From DASPKW01 sp038244055 (GTDB lineage: Bacteria; Planctomycetota; Phycisphaerae; Tepidisphaerales; Tepidisphaeraceae), in assembly GCA_038244055.1 (NCBI GenBank), contig JBBRTW010000253.1, positions 1 through 10,034 of the forward strand: a stretch of 10,034 nt of DNA, in the 5' to 3' direction. The notes below the pieces were generated by a model. It worked only from the letters and a program-made list of their open reading frames with translations, did not search any database and had not been told where the DNA came from. Shown piece after piece: positions 1-7,460 of the stretch. Both the position numbers and the translations under genes were made by a program. Each line of letters begins with the position of its first letter. Position 1 is the stretch's first letter.

Positions 1-3000
1 AGTTGGCATCGACCGAGCGGTTGGGGTCGACGATGTCGGAGAGGATTTCTTTCGGGTCGCGAGCGCCGATGCCATCGAGTTGGGGTCCGACCGTGCCGCC
101 GGCGCCGTTGATGGCGTGGCACTGGACGCAGAGCGTGGTGAAGACTTTCGCGCCGACGACCGCATCGCCGGGTTTGTCGAGGGCGGGGAGGATTTTGACG
201 AGGGCCTTCTGGCGGTCGGGGTCCATCTGGACGGTGTCGAGCTTTTTCGCGAGTTCGACGATGGCCTTGTCCTTGGCGAGCTTGAGGATCTGCCAGTCGG
301 AGGCGGTCAAATCATCGCGGCGGAGCTTCTTGCCTTCGATAGCGCCCAGCATGGCGAGGGTCCAGGGGCCGCGGCGCATCATCACGGCGACGCAGGCCCG
401 GCGGGCGGCGGGGGTGATCTCGCCCCAGCGGGCGAGCATGGCGGCGGCGGCTTCATCCGCGCGGGAATCGCCGATGGCGGCGATGACGCCGGCGACGAGC
501 TCGCCCGAGGCCTGGGGGGTGACCTGGGCGAGGAGGAGGTTGATGGAGGGGATGCCATCATCGAGGCGGATGAGTCGTCTGGCGGCATCGAGGCGGTCGG
601 CGGTCGCGTGCTTCTCATCGGCGAGCTGCGCGCCCACGGTCTTGATGGCATCCTCCATCTGGCCGCCGAGCAGGGCTTTGTCGCCCCAGCGCTTGAAGAG
701 GACCAGCAGGCGGTCGCGGTCATTGGCGGCCAGGGACTTGGCGAGCGCGCCGACCTGGGCGCGATCGGCATCGGAGAGCTTGGGGGATTGGCCGGTGGGC
801 CAGCCGGCGACCAGACCATCGAGGACGGCGGCGGCGAGATTGCGCTCCGCGCCCGAGAGGGAGGCGAGCGTGGCGATGATGGAATCGACCGGGGCGCGCT
901 CGGCGTAATGGCGGGTGACCAGCTTGGCGATGGCGATGACTTTATCCGAGCCATCATCGACGCCGACGAGCGGGCTGGCGGAGGAAGCGGGGCCGAGCTC
1001 GATGACCTGCACATCATCGTACCAGGCGGTGCCGGTGGCCCGGCCCCAGCCGCCGAAGAGGCAGTTGATGGTGACTTTCTTCAGGCCGCCGGTGGAGAAC
1101 TCGGTCATGACCAGGGTCCAGTCGTTGTCGCCGGTAAGAGGCTTGGTGAGCCCGCCGGCAGCCTGTTGGAGCTGATGGACGTTGAGGAGCGCTCCCTTGG
1201 CCATACCGGGCTTGATGTTTTGAGTCTTGATCCAGGCGGAGAGGCGGTACTTGGTGTTGGGCTTGACGGTGATTTCCTGGCTCCAACTGGCGTCGGAGCC
1301 GTTGGTCGATTCAATTTTGAGACTCTTTTTGCCATCGTGGGCGGTGGAGTCATCGACAGTATGCGTGGCGGGGCCGCCGTACATGACCGTGTGCCAACCC
1401 TCGGCCAGCGCGCCGGCGACGGTTTCGGCGGAGGAGTTCTTGATGAGGTTGGCGGTGGAGGGAGCAGAGGGGTTGGCGGGTTTTTCGGGCTCGGGGGCGG
1501 TCGGAGTGCCGAGCGCGGGGGCGAGGTTGCGGCTCTTGGACCAGGTGAGGACGGATTTGAGGAAGGCGGCATCGTGCTTCGCGCCGGCGGAGACGGCGGC
1601 TTCGGGGATCCATTTGTCGGAGGCGTTCTCGGGTTTCTGGAGAGCGGCCAGGACGGTGGAGGCGGCGCGGTCTTCTTGCGCGGTGCCGGTGGGGAGATCG
1701 GCGATGGCCAGGAGGGTGGCGAGGCGCACCTGGGGATTGGCATCTTCGATGAGCTTGGAATCGAGGACGGCGGCGAGGGATTGCTCGGTGGCGGGGAGGA
1801 CCTGGAGGGCGTTGCGGCGCACGCCGGCCGAGGGATGTTTGAGGGCGGCGGTGGCGGCGGCGAGGGCATCGGCATCGGTGCCATCGAGGGCCTTGAGACC
1901 GTGGAGGGTCCAGAGGGCGTGGATGGCGGGATCGTTCAGGCCGATCTCATCAACGCTGGTGTCTTTGACCAGTTCGATGAGGGCCTTGGTTACGTCTTTC
2001 TGGCCGCGCTCGACGAGGAGGCGCTGGGCCTGCTTGCGCCAGAAGAGGTTGTCGTTCTTGAGCGTGGCGACGAGTTGATCGGGCGTGGCTTTGGAGAGAT
2101 CGATGGGGGTGTAGGGTTTGGCGTCTTTGTAGACAATGCGATAGACCCGGCCATGCTCGTGGTCGCGGCGGGGGGTTTCGTAGGCCGCGCCCATGCCGGT
2201 TTTGTAGCCGACGGGCGTGGGGTTGTGCTGGATGATGTAGGCGTACCAATCGACCATCCAGATCGCGCCATCGGGGCCGACCTCGGCCATGGTGGGCGCG
2301 GTCCATTCATCATCGCTGGCCAGGAGATTGAAGGGATTGTGGGATTTGAAGGCCGCGCCAGAGGGCTCGAGGATGAAGGTGCCCAGAAGATGCGCGGTGG
2401 GCTCGCTGACGAAGGCGGTGCGGTTCCAGTACGGCCTGGGATAAGCGCGGGCGGTGTAGAGGGCGTGGCCGGCGGCGGCGGTGTAGCCGCCATGCCAATC
2501 GACCTGGCGGACCTTGTCGGTGATGGCGCGGTACTTGTAGGTATTGGCGATGGTATCGAGGACTCGCGGGGCCCAGCCGCGGACGGATTCGTAGTAGCGG
2601 TTGGGGATGGGCATGAAGTTGCTGGGATTGCCGTTGGCGGTGGAGCCGAAGACCAGGCCCTCCTCGCTGAAGCCGATGCCCCAGGTGTTGTTGTTGGTGG
2701 AGCGGATGAACTCGAGCTGCGAGCCATCGGGCTTGAAGCGATAGAAGCCCTGGCGGAAGGAATGATCCTTGCCTCCGACGGAGCCTTCGAAGCCGGCGTA
2801 GCCGAGCATGCCCCAGATCCAGTTGTCCAGGCCGTACTGGAGATTGTTCGGTCCGGCGTGGGTATCGAGGCCTTTGTACCAGCCGGTGAAGAGCTCCTTC
2901 TTGATGTCGGCCTTTCCATCGCCATCGGTGTCTTTGAGGAACCAGGTGCTTTTGCGCTCGTGGACGATCACGCCGCCATTGGCGAAGGTGATGCTGGTGG

Positions 3001-4165
3001 GGATGTTCAAACCTTCGGCGAAGATGGTGAACTTGTCGGCGAGGCCATCGCCATCGGTGTCTTCGCAGATCTTGATGCGGTCGTTGCCTTTGCCGGCCTC
3101 GGTGACGCGGTTGGGGTAGTCCACCGATTCAACCACCCAGAGCCGCCCGCGCTCGTCCCAGTTCATGCAGATCGGCTTGACGATGTTGGGCTCGGCGGCG
3201 AAGAGCTTGACCTCGAAGCCTTCGGGGACGGACATATGCTTGATCGACTCGGCCGGGTCGAGGGGCTTTTGCATCTGATTCCATTTGCCGCCACCGGCCT
3301 TGGGGCCTTTGCCGGTGGGATCGTAGAAGGGAATGCCATCGGCGGTGATGTATTCGAAGGGTTTGGCGGCCGGATCGAGGGGGGTCATCTTGGGGTTTTC
3401 GAAGGCGGCGGCGGCCAGTGCGCCGGTGTCGCGCTGGACGGCCCAGCGGATGCCGCGATCGATCAGGTCGATGAAGCCGGGATTGGAGAAGGTGCGCTCA
3501 TCGTGGCCGTAGGCGGTGTAGAAAACCCGGCCTGCGCCTTCATTGCGGGTCCAGGTCCAAGGCTCGGGGCGGTCGCCTTCAGCGCGGGTCTGGAGGAGCT
3601 CGATGTCCTTGGCGATTTTGGTGTGGACGTAGGTTTCATCCCAGGTTTCGAAGGGCTTGAAGCCCTGCATGATGGGATGGGAGGCGTTGACAATGGTGGT
3701 GTTGAAGGTGCCGGTCTTGTGGGTCTTGAACTGCGCGCCGACGAGGGCGATGTACTTGGGGGAATTGAGGAAGCAGTAGGAGGCGCAGTGGATGGGAATG
3801 AAGCCGTGGCCGGCCTGGATGTAATCGATCATCGCCTTTTCCTGATCGGGCGTGATCTGGGTGGTGTTGGCGTAGATGGCGAGGCCTTCGTATTTGGCGA
3901 GGTTCTCGGGATTGATATCCTCCATTTTTTCGGTGTAGGTGAGTTCGATGCCGCGCTCTTTGAGGGCGGGTTCGAGTTGCTTGAAGCGGTCGGCCGGCTT
4001 GTGGTGGCCGTTATCACCGAGGAAGAGGATTTTGATGGGGCCGGCCGGGATGGGCGCGGCGGCGGCGGGCGGTTTGGAGGAGGCGCGGGGCGCGCCGATG
4101 GCGGCCAGAACCGCGAGAGAGACGATGGTGCAAATCGCGCCGCTCACCCAGATTCGCTGTTTCAT
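1..4165 (-). CDS. Exported ThuA / dehydrogenase-like propeller / HEAT / CBM-like / cytochrome c fusion protein (3' end cut off by window edge)
   Basis: Reading the minus strand from ATG at 4165-4163 gives about 1388 codons with no stop before the window edge. AAGGA lies just upstream of the start. Domains seen: a signal peptide (about 1-30, KR then a hydrophobic stretch); a ThuA-like domain (about 45-250, with KILFLGD at 45, HCASYCF at 126 and YGHD near 221); a PVC-type membrane-bound-dehydrogenase/PQQ-sugar-dehydrogenase-like propeller (about 311-690, SVPEGFEVKLFAAEP, then WVVESVDYPN and two DTDGDG calcium-type loops near 369 and 412); HEAT-like helices (about 692-885); a proline-rich linker; a carbohydrate-binding-like beta module (about 906-1053, ending WYDDVQVIEL); more helical repeats (1060-1310); and a heme c domain with CVQCH at 1346 (bases 116-130) followed by GPQLDGIG. 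The missing end should hold the rest of the heme domain, roughly 70-80 residues by family comparison. ThuA proteins are linked to sugar metabolism and this architecture is typical of Planctomycetota and Verrucomicrobiota. The inferred role is periplasmic oxidation of a sugar-like substrate; the substrate is unknown. Confidence 0.93.
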   Translation of the reverse strand, partial: MKQRIWVSGAICTIVSLAVLAAIGAPRASSKPPAAAAPIPAGPIKILFLGDNGHHKPADRFKQLEPALKERGIELTYTEKMEDINPENLAKYEGLAIYANTTQITPDQEKAMIDYIQAGHGFIPIHCASYCFLNSPKYIALVGAQFKTHKTGTFNTTIVNASHPIMQGFKPFETWDETYVHTKIAKDIELLQTRAEGDRPEPWTWTRNEGAGRVFYTAYGHDERTFSNPGFIDLIDRGIRWAVQRDTGALAAAAFENPKMTPLDPAAKPFEYITADGIPFYDPTGKGPKAGGGKWNQMQKPLDPAESIKHMSVPEGFEVKLFAAEPNIVKPICMNWDERGRLWVVESVDYPNRVTEAGKGNDRIKICEDTDGDGLADKFTIFAEGLNIPTSITFANGGVIVHERKSTWFLKDTDGDGKADIKKELFTGWYKGLDTHAGPNNLQYGLDNWIWGMLGYAGFEGSVGGKDHSFRQGFYRFKPDGSQLEFIRSTNNNTWGIGFSEEGLVFGSTANGNPSNFMPIPNRYYESVRGWAPRVLDTIANTYKYRAITDKVRQVDWHGGYTAAAGHALYTARAYPRPYWNRTAFVSEPTAHLLGTFILEPSGAAFKSHNPFNLLASDDEWTAPTMAEVGPDGAIWMVDWYAYIIQHNPTPVGYKTGMGAAYETPRRDHEHGRVYRIVYKDAKPYTPIDLSKATPDQLVATLKNDNLFWRKQAQRLLVERGQKDVTKALIELVKDTSVDEIGLNDPAIHALWTLHGLKALDGTDADALAAATAALKHPSAGVRRNALQVLPATEQSLAAVLDSKLIEDANPQVRLATLLAIADLPTGTAQEDRAASTVLAALQKPENASDKWIPEAAVSAGAKHDAAFLKSVLTWSKSRNLAPALGTPTAPEPEKPANPSAPSTANLIKNSSAETVAGALAEGWHTVMYGGPATHTVDDSTAHDGKKSLKIESTNGSDASWSQEITVKPNTKYRLSAWIKTQNIKPGMAKGALLNVHQLQQAAGGLTKPLTGDNDWTLVMTEFSTGGLKKVTINCLFGGWGRATGTAWYDDVQVIELGPASSASPLVGVDDGSDKVIAIAKLVTRHYAERAPVDSIIATLASLSGAERNLAAAVLDGLVAGWPTGQSPKLSDADRAQVGALAKSLAANDRDRLLVLFKRWGDKALLGGQMEDAIKTVGAQLADEKHATADRLDAARRLIRLDDGIPSINLLLAQVTPQASGELVAGVIAAIGDSRADEAAAAMLARWGEITPAARRACVAVMMRRGPWTLAMLGAIEGKKLRRDDLTASDWQILKLAKDKAIVELAKKLDTVQMDPDRQKALVKILPALDKPGDAVVGAKVFTTLCVQCHAINGAGGTVGPQLDGIGARDPKEILSDIVDPNRSVDAN

Positions 4166-4459
4166 ATTTCCTTCTCCAGTTTACGCCCCGCCCGGGCGCG
4201 TGCCGACAGGTGACTCGTTTGGCCGAACCGACTTCAGGGAGCATAACGTATCGTAACCGGTGGGCGGCGGAATGAGAATTTGTACATGCGGGATGAGGTT
4301 TATCCCTGGAGCCTATGACCGCCTGTAATATCTATAACGCTGTTTCGGCCAGAATTGCCGTGCCCCGTCGCGATGGCGAGGGAATTTTCCATTGCTCGAA
4401 ACGAGCGGTTGGGATATGAATAAAGCAGTCGTTTCCCTAAAGGTTCGAGGTCGGTGAAT
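4166..4459. other. Divergent intergenic region between the fusion gene and the PEP-CTERM gene
   Basis: This 294-base spacer separates two divergent starts and must carry both promoters. It is visibly more AT-rich than the flanking fusion gene, especially between 4240 and 4445. It holds a 10-base GC palindrome (CGCCCGGGCG, 4189-4198) inside the leader of the minus gene, and a short inverted repeat at 4394-4406 inside the better promoter candidate for the plus gene. I found no convincing promoter for the minus gene and no ORF with a ribosome binding site. Confidence 0.6.
4392..4420 (+). promoter_or_regulatory. Candidate sigma70-like promoter of the PEP-CTERM gene with internal inverted repeat
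   Basis: TTGCTC (4392-4397) and TATGAA (4415-4420) are spaced by exactly 17 bases and lie 40 bases before the ATG at 4460. Matches to consensus are only moderate (3/6 and 4/6). The -35 hexamer overlaps a perfect GCTCG-AAA-CGAGC inverted repeat (4394-4406) that could be a small operator. This rests on base matches and spacing alone. Confidence 0.3.
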
Positions 4460-5281
4460 ATGTTGCAACGTTCTGTTGTTTTTCGATCCGCAGTGCTGAG
4501 TTTCGGAATATGCTGCGCCATTTCGATGCGCGCATCCGCCGCTCCAATCGTCCTGCCATACGCCGAAACTTTCGACAGTTATGCGGTTGGCAACACCGCC
4601 GTCAACAACTTCACCGAATCCAACACCGCAGCGTATACGATCGTCAATAATGGCGTCAGCGGGGATAATCAGTATCACGCGAGCATTAGTTCGGCTTCCG
4701 GGGCCGGCAATGGCTCTGCCGGCGTTCAGATTACCAACGCCGTTGGCAACGCGTTTCATATTCAGACCGACATCATCGTCCGCACTTTCACGGCTCCGAC
4801 CGGCTCAACGACGAACCTCGGTCTGGGCCTCTTTGGCGACACCGCGGACTTCAGTGCGGGCAATCAGTACCGCCTGCTTTATACGACGGCCAACCCAACC
4901 GCCGGCAATATCGGCAAGCTCACCCTCACCAAGACGTCGGGATCGGGGCTGGGCGGGACTTTATCGTCCACATCAGCGATTGCTGTCGCAGTGGGCGCTA
5001 TTCTCACGCTTTCGGCGGATATTTCGTACACCGGTTCAACCCTCAACATCAACGGCTCGCTCACCGATGGCGTGAATACGATCACGCTGGCGGCCACGGA
5101 TACCTCTCCGCTCGTCGGTCAGTTTTTTGGATATCGAACGGCCGTGAACGCTGCCGGTGGCACTGCCACCGAGGCTGCCGATTACGACAATTTCTCGGTA
5201 GTTCCCGAGCCTGGGGCCACATCTGTAATAATGGCGGTCGGCCTATTCGCCTTCGGCCGGCGCGCTCGACGGAGCCTCTGA
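4460..5281 (+). CDS. PEP-CTERM sorting domain protein, secreted and surface-anchored
   Basis: This 273-residue protein begins with a Sec signal peptide (1-27, cleavage likely after ASA). The mature part is rich in Thr, Ser, Asn, Ala and Gly with few charges. It starts with ETFDSYAVG and ends with DYDNFSV, a pattern common in beta-sandwich PEP-CTERM proteins. The C-terminus has the full sorting signal: VVPEP at 247-251, a hydrophobic helix, then the basic tail GRRARRSL. In known systems an exosortase cuts near PEP and the protein is sorted to the envelope or exopolysaccharide; no exosortase gene lies in this window. ATG at 4460 is chosen over the in-frame GTG at 4454 because GAGG at 4447-4450 stands 9 bases from the ATG but only 3 from the GTG. 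No catalytic motif is visible, so the specific function is unknown. Confidence 0.88.
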   Translation: MLQRSVVFRSAVLSFGICCAISMRASAAPIVLPYAETFDSYAVGNTAVNNFTESNTAAYTIVNNGVSGDNQYHASISSASGAGNGSAGVQITNAVGNAFHIQTDIIVRTFTAPTGSTTNLGLGLFGDTADFSAGNQYRLLYTTANPTAGNIGKLTLTKTSGSGLGGTLSSTSAIAVAVGAILTLSADISYTGSTLNINGSLTDGVNTITLAATDTSPLVGQFFGYRTAVNAAGGTATEAADYDNFSVVPEPGATSVIMAVGLFAFGRRARRSL

Positions 5282-5319
5282 GAGGTTTCAATTTCCGCCG
5301 CCCATCCTGTCAAAACCGG

Positions 5320-5348
5320 CTGAGGGGGCGACGCTTCAGTGTTTTTTT
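5320..5348 (+). terminator. Candidate intrinsic terminator after the PEP-CTERM gene
   Basis: Bases 5320-5325 (CTGAGG) can pair with 5334-5339 (CTTCAG) in a 6-base-pair stem containing one G-T pair and an 8-base loop. Seven T residues follow at 5342-5348. It sits 39 bases after the stop codon. The T-run is good but the stem is short. Confidence 0.42.
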
Positions 5349-5420
5349 GCCGAATGGCGTCCCCGCGCCCTCTGGCAAACCCCCATCAACCCGCTAAGAT
5401 TGCCGCCCCAATTTGAACCT

Positions 5421-5426
5421 TATGAT
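5421..5426 (+). promoter_or_regulatory. Candidate -10 element (TATGAT) for the aminotransferase operon
   Basis: TATGAT matches the sigma70 -10 consensus at five of six positions in an AT-rich patch. It would place the transcription start near 5432, the first base of the hairpin at 5432-5450. The only -35 candidate is TTGCCG (5400-5405) at a short 15-base spacing, so the call is tentative. Confidence 0.3.
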
Positions 5427-5431
5427 ATTTT

Positions 5432-5450
5432 CGGGTCATAAAATGACCCG
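5432..5450 (+). promoter_or_regulatory. Perfect 8-bp inverted repeat in the aminotransferase leader (operator or RNA hairpin)
   Basis: CGGGTCAT (5432-5439), an AAA loop, and ATGACCCG (5443-5450) form a perfect palindrome 27 bases before the ATG at 5478. The right arm runs into GGAG (5450-5453). It could be a repressor site over the inferred transcription start or a stem at the very 5' end of the mRNA. There is no T-run after it, so it is not a normal terminator. Confidence 0.5.
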
Positions 5451-5477
5451 GAGTGTCGTTTCTTGCAGGTGCAACCC

Positions 5478-6350
5478 ATGGCTCAGCCTTCGGCTCCGAA
5501 AATATGGCTCGATGGATCGCTTCGCTCGAAGGAGGAGGCGGCCATCAGCGTTTACGATCATGGACTGCTCTATGGCGATGGGGTTTTTGAGGGGATTCGC
5601 GCCTACTCGGGGCGGATTTTCAAATGCGATGCGCATCTGCACCGGCTGTTCGATTCAGCGCGGGCGATCCGGCTGGTGATTCCATATTCTGCGGCCGAGC
5701 TTAAGAGCGCGATGGAGCAGACGGTGAAGGCGAATAATTTTTCAGACTGCTACATCCGTTTGGTGGTCACGCGCGGGGTGGGCAATCTCGGACTCAACCC
5801 GGAAAAATGTCCGAAGCCTTCGGTGTTTGTCATCGCCGATACGATCGAACTTTACCCGCCGGAGATGTACGAGAAGGGGATGGCGATCATCACCTCGAGC
5901 ATCATCCGCAATCATCCCAATGCGCTTTCGCCGCGTGTGAAGAGCCTCAACTATCTCAATAATATTCTGGCCAAGATCGAGGCGGTGGATGCGGGAGTGC
6001 CGGAGGCGCTGATGTTGAACCACATCGGCAACGTGGCCGAATGCACGGCCGACAATGTGTTCATCGTGCAGGAAGGCGCGGTGTACACGCCGCCGGCGAG
6101 CGATGGGGCGCTGGAGGGGATCACGCGGAGCGTCATCATCGCGCTGGCGGAGCGAATGGCGATCGCGTGCGGCGAGCGGACGCTGCAGCGGCATGACCTA
6201 TACATCGCGGATGAGTGCTTTTTGACGGGCACGGGGGCGGAGGTCATTCCGGTGACCAAGCTCGATGGCCGGCCGATCGGTTCGGGCACGCCGGGGCCGG
6301 TGACGAATCGGTTGAAGGATGCGTTTCATCGGTATATCCGGGAGGCGTGA
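5478..6350 (+). CDS. ilvE: Branched-chain amino acid aminotransferase, class IV PLP enzyme
   Basis: This 290-residue cytoplasmic enzyme should move the amino group between glutamate and the 2-oxo acids of leucine, isoleucine and valine, the last step of their synthesis. Landmarks of fold-type IV are present in order: YDHGLLYGDGVFEGIRAY (26-43), the Schiff-base lysine K155 in RVKSLNYLNNILA, E188 in NVAECTADNVF at the place of the PLP-ring glutamate, GALEGITR, and FLTGTGAEVIPV near the end. The length is normal and the KSLNYLNNILAKIEA stretch is typical of short IlvE proteins. D-amino acid transaminase or aminodeoxychorismate lyase share the fold, but the motif match favours IlvE. ATG at 5478 is chosen because homology begins with KIWLDG at residues 8-13; an in-frame TTG at 5463 has GGAG at a good distance and would add five residues, so the start is not fully settled. 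The next gene follows after 54 bases. Confidence 0.93.
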   Translation: MAQPSAPKIWLDGSLRSKEEAAISVYDHGLLYGDGVFEGIRAYSGRIFKCDAHLHRLFDSARAIRLVIPYSAAELKSAMEQTVKANNFSDCYIRLVVTRGVGNLGLNPEKCPKPSVFVIADTIELYPPEMYEKGMAIITSSIIRNHPNALSPRVKSLNYLNNILAKIEAVDAGVPEALMLNHIGNVAECTADNVFIVQEGAVYTPPASDGALEGITRSVIIALAERMAIACGERTLQRHDLYIADECFLTGTGAEVIPVTKLDGRPIGSGTPGPVTNRLKDAFHRYIREA

Positions 6351-6404
6351 TATTGACGGATTTGCAGCGGTCCGGGAGGATCGGGGGCGGAAAGGCGGTA
6401 TCCG

Positions 6405-7247
6405 ATGGGGCTTCAGGTGGCGGCGCAGCTCTATACAGTGCGAAAGTATACGCAGACGGTTTCGGGAATCGCCCAGGCGATCGGGCGGGTGCGCGCGATG
6501 GGTTATCGCGCGGTGCAGTGCTCGGGGATGGGGCCGATCGCGGCGGGCGAGTTGCGGAAGATCCTGGCGGATGAGGGGGTGATCTGCTGCTCGACGCACG
6601 AGCCGTTCGAGCGCCTGCGCGATGAGGGGGCGGCGGTGCTGGAGAAGCATACGGAGCTGGGGTGCAAATACACGGCCATCGGAAGCATGCCGGAGGCATA
6701 TCGCAATCGGGAGGGGTACGCGCGGTTCGCGGGGGAATTGACGGAGATCGCGGGGCGGCTTGGGGAAGGTGGGCTGGCGGTGGGGTATCACAATCACGAT
6801 TTCGAGTTCGAGAAATTTGGAGGCAAGACGGGGATGGAGATCTTGATCGAGGGATGCGGGCCGGCCGTGCATTTCGAGATGGACACCTACTGGGTTCAGG
6901 CGGGCGGGGGCGATCCGGCCCAGTGGATTCGGCGCGTGAAGGGGCGAGCGCCGCTGGTTCACTTGAAGGATATGGTTTGGGGCGTGGATGAGGGGTGGGC
7001 CAACTCGCTGACGCGAAATGAGGGGGAGAGCGAGGAGTCATTTGTCGCGCGGCGGGCGGCGGCGCGGCAGCCGAGGGGGATCATGTCGGAAGTGGGAGAG
7101 GGGAATTTGAACTGGCGCGGGATTCTGGAGGCGTGCGCGGAGGCGGGGGTGGAGTGGCATATCGTGGAGCAGGATTATTGTCGCGGGGGGGAGTTTGAGG
7201 CGCTGGGGGTGAGCTTTCGAAATCTTTTGAGGATGGGTGGGAGATAA
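6405..7247 (+). CDS. Sugar phosphate isomerase/epimerase-like TIM-barrel protein
   Basis: This 280-residue protein belongs to the xylose-isomerase-like TIM-barrel superfamily (AP endonuclease family 2 fold, including IolE-type proteins). It opens with the typical first strand LQVAAQLYTVR. Likely divalent metal ligands, by analogy with the family, are E134 (YHNHDFEFE), D160 (HFEMDTYW), H186 (VHLKDM) and E255 (IVEQD). EVGEGNLNW at 229-237 is a further family motif. No signal peptide is seen, so it should be cytoplasmic. ATG at 6405 has GGAAAGG ending nine bases upstream. It follows ilvE by 54 bases on the same strand and is probably cotranscribed, though the pathway link is unclear. Its stop codon TAA lies inside the first unit of an octanucleotide array. 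The substrate cannot be told: inosose, tagatose or other keto-sugars are all possible for this fold. Confidence 0.88.
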   Translation: MGLQVAAQLYTVRKYTQTVSGIAQAIGRVRAMGYRAVQCSGMGPIAAGELRKILADEGVICCSTHEPFERLRDEGAAVLEKHTELGCKYTAIGSMPEAYRNREGYARFAGELTEIAGRLGEGGLAVGYHNHDFEFEKFGGKTGMEILIEGCGPAVHFEMDTYWVQAGGGDPAQWIRRVKGRAPLVHLKDMVWGVDEGWANSLTRNEGESEESFVARRAAARQPRGIMSEVGEGNLNWRGILEACAEAGVEWHIVEQDYCRGGEFEALGVSFRNLLRMGGR

Positions 7248-7328
7248 TGAGACAATGAGACAATGAGACATTGAGACGTTGAGACAATGAGATGGTGGGA
7301 TGGTGGGATGGTGGGACGATGGGATGGT
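7241..7328. repeat. Octanucleotide tandem array, left copy (GAGACAAT grading into GGGATGGT)
   Basis: Eleven 8-base units follow one another without a break. They run GAGATAAT, GAGACAAT twice, GAGACATT, GAGACGTT, GAGACAAT, GAGATGGT, GGGATGGT twice, GGGACGAT and GGGATGGT. The unit changes gradually from left to right. The first unit overlaps the last codon and stop of the isomerase gene. A looser trace (TGGTGGGATACTGGGG) follows near 7351-7366. Confidence 0.92.
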
Positions 7329-7440
7329 GGGCGTGAGCGTCCCCAAGAATGGTGGGATACTGGGGCTTGAGTTTCGGGGGAATTCCTGGGTGGCAATTTT
7401 CAGCGGGATGATTCCGATCCGCCCTTAGAACCACAGCCTA

Positions 7441-7453
7441 CGCGAGCATCGCG
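7441..7453. repeat. Short perfect inverted repeat CGCGA-GCA-TCGCG
   Basis: Five base pairs with a three-base loop lie just ahead of the right octanucleotide array, in the roughly 130-base spacer between the two arrays. It may be part of a larger structure that terminates transcription from both sides, or chance in GC-rich DNA. Confidence 0.4.
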
Positions 7454-7460
7454 CTTCCTC

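Noticed and set aside
4189..4198. CGCCCGGGCG palindrome as an operator or terminator
   Set aside because: It has no loop and no T-run, and such a palindrome is expected by chance in GC-rich DNA.
80..4213. Plus-strand 1377-codon open frame as a real gene
   Set aside because: It is the exact codon complement of the fusion gene, has a Gly/Asp/Glu-rich low-complexity product with no domain pattern, and no convincing ribosome binding site. The minus-strand frame has a signal peptide, ThuA, propeller and heme motifs.
4454..4456. GTG start for the PEP-CTERM gene
   Set aside because: It is only three bases from GAGG, too close for initiation; the ATG two codons later has normal spacing.
6198..6962. 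Minus-strand open frames of about 250 codons opposite the aminotransferase and isomerase genes
   Set aside because: Arg/Pro/Ser-rich products without motifs lie opposite clear enzyme genes; they are shadows of GC-rich codon use.
7038..7434. Minus-strand frames translating the octanucleotide array (SHCLIVSLSHCL-type peptides)
   Set aside because: The peptide is produced by translating an 8-base repeat, which gives similar strings in all three frames; there is no sign of a real protein.
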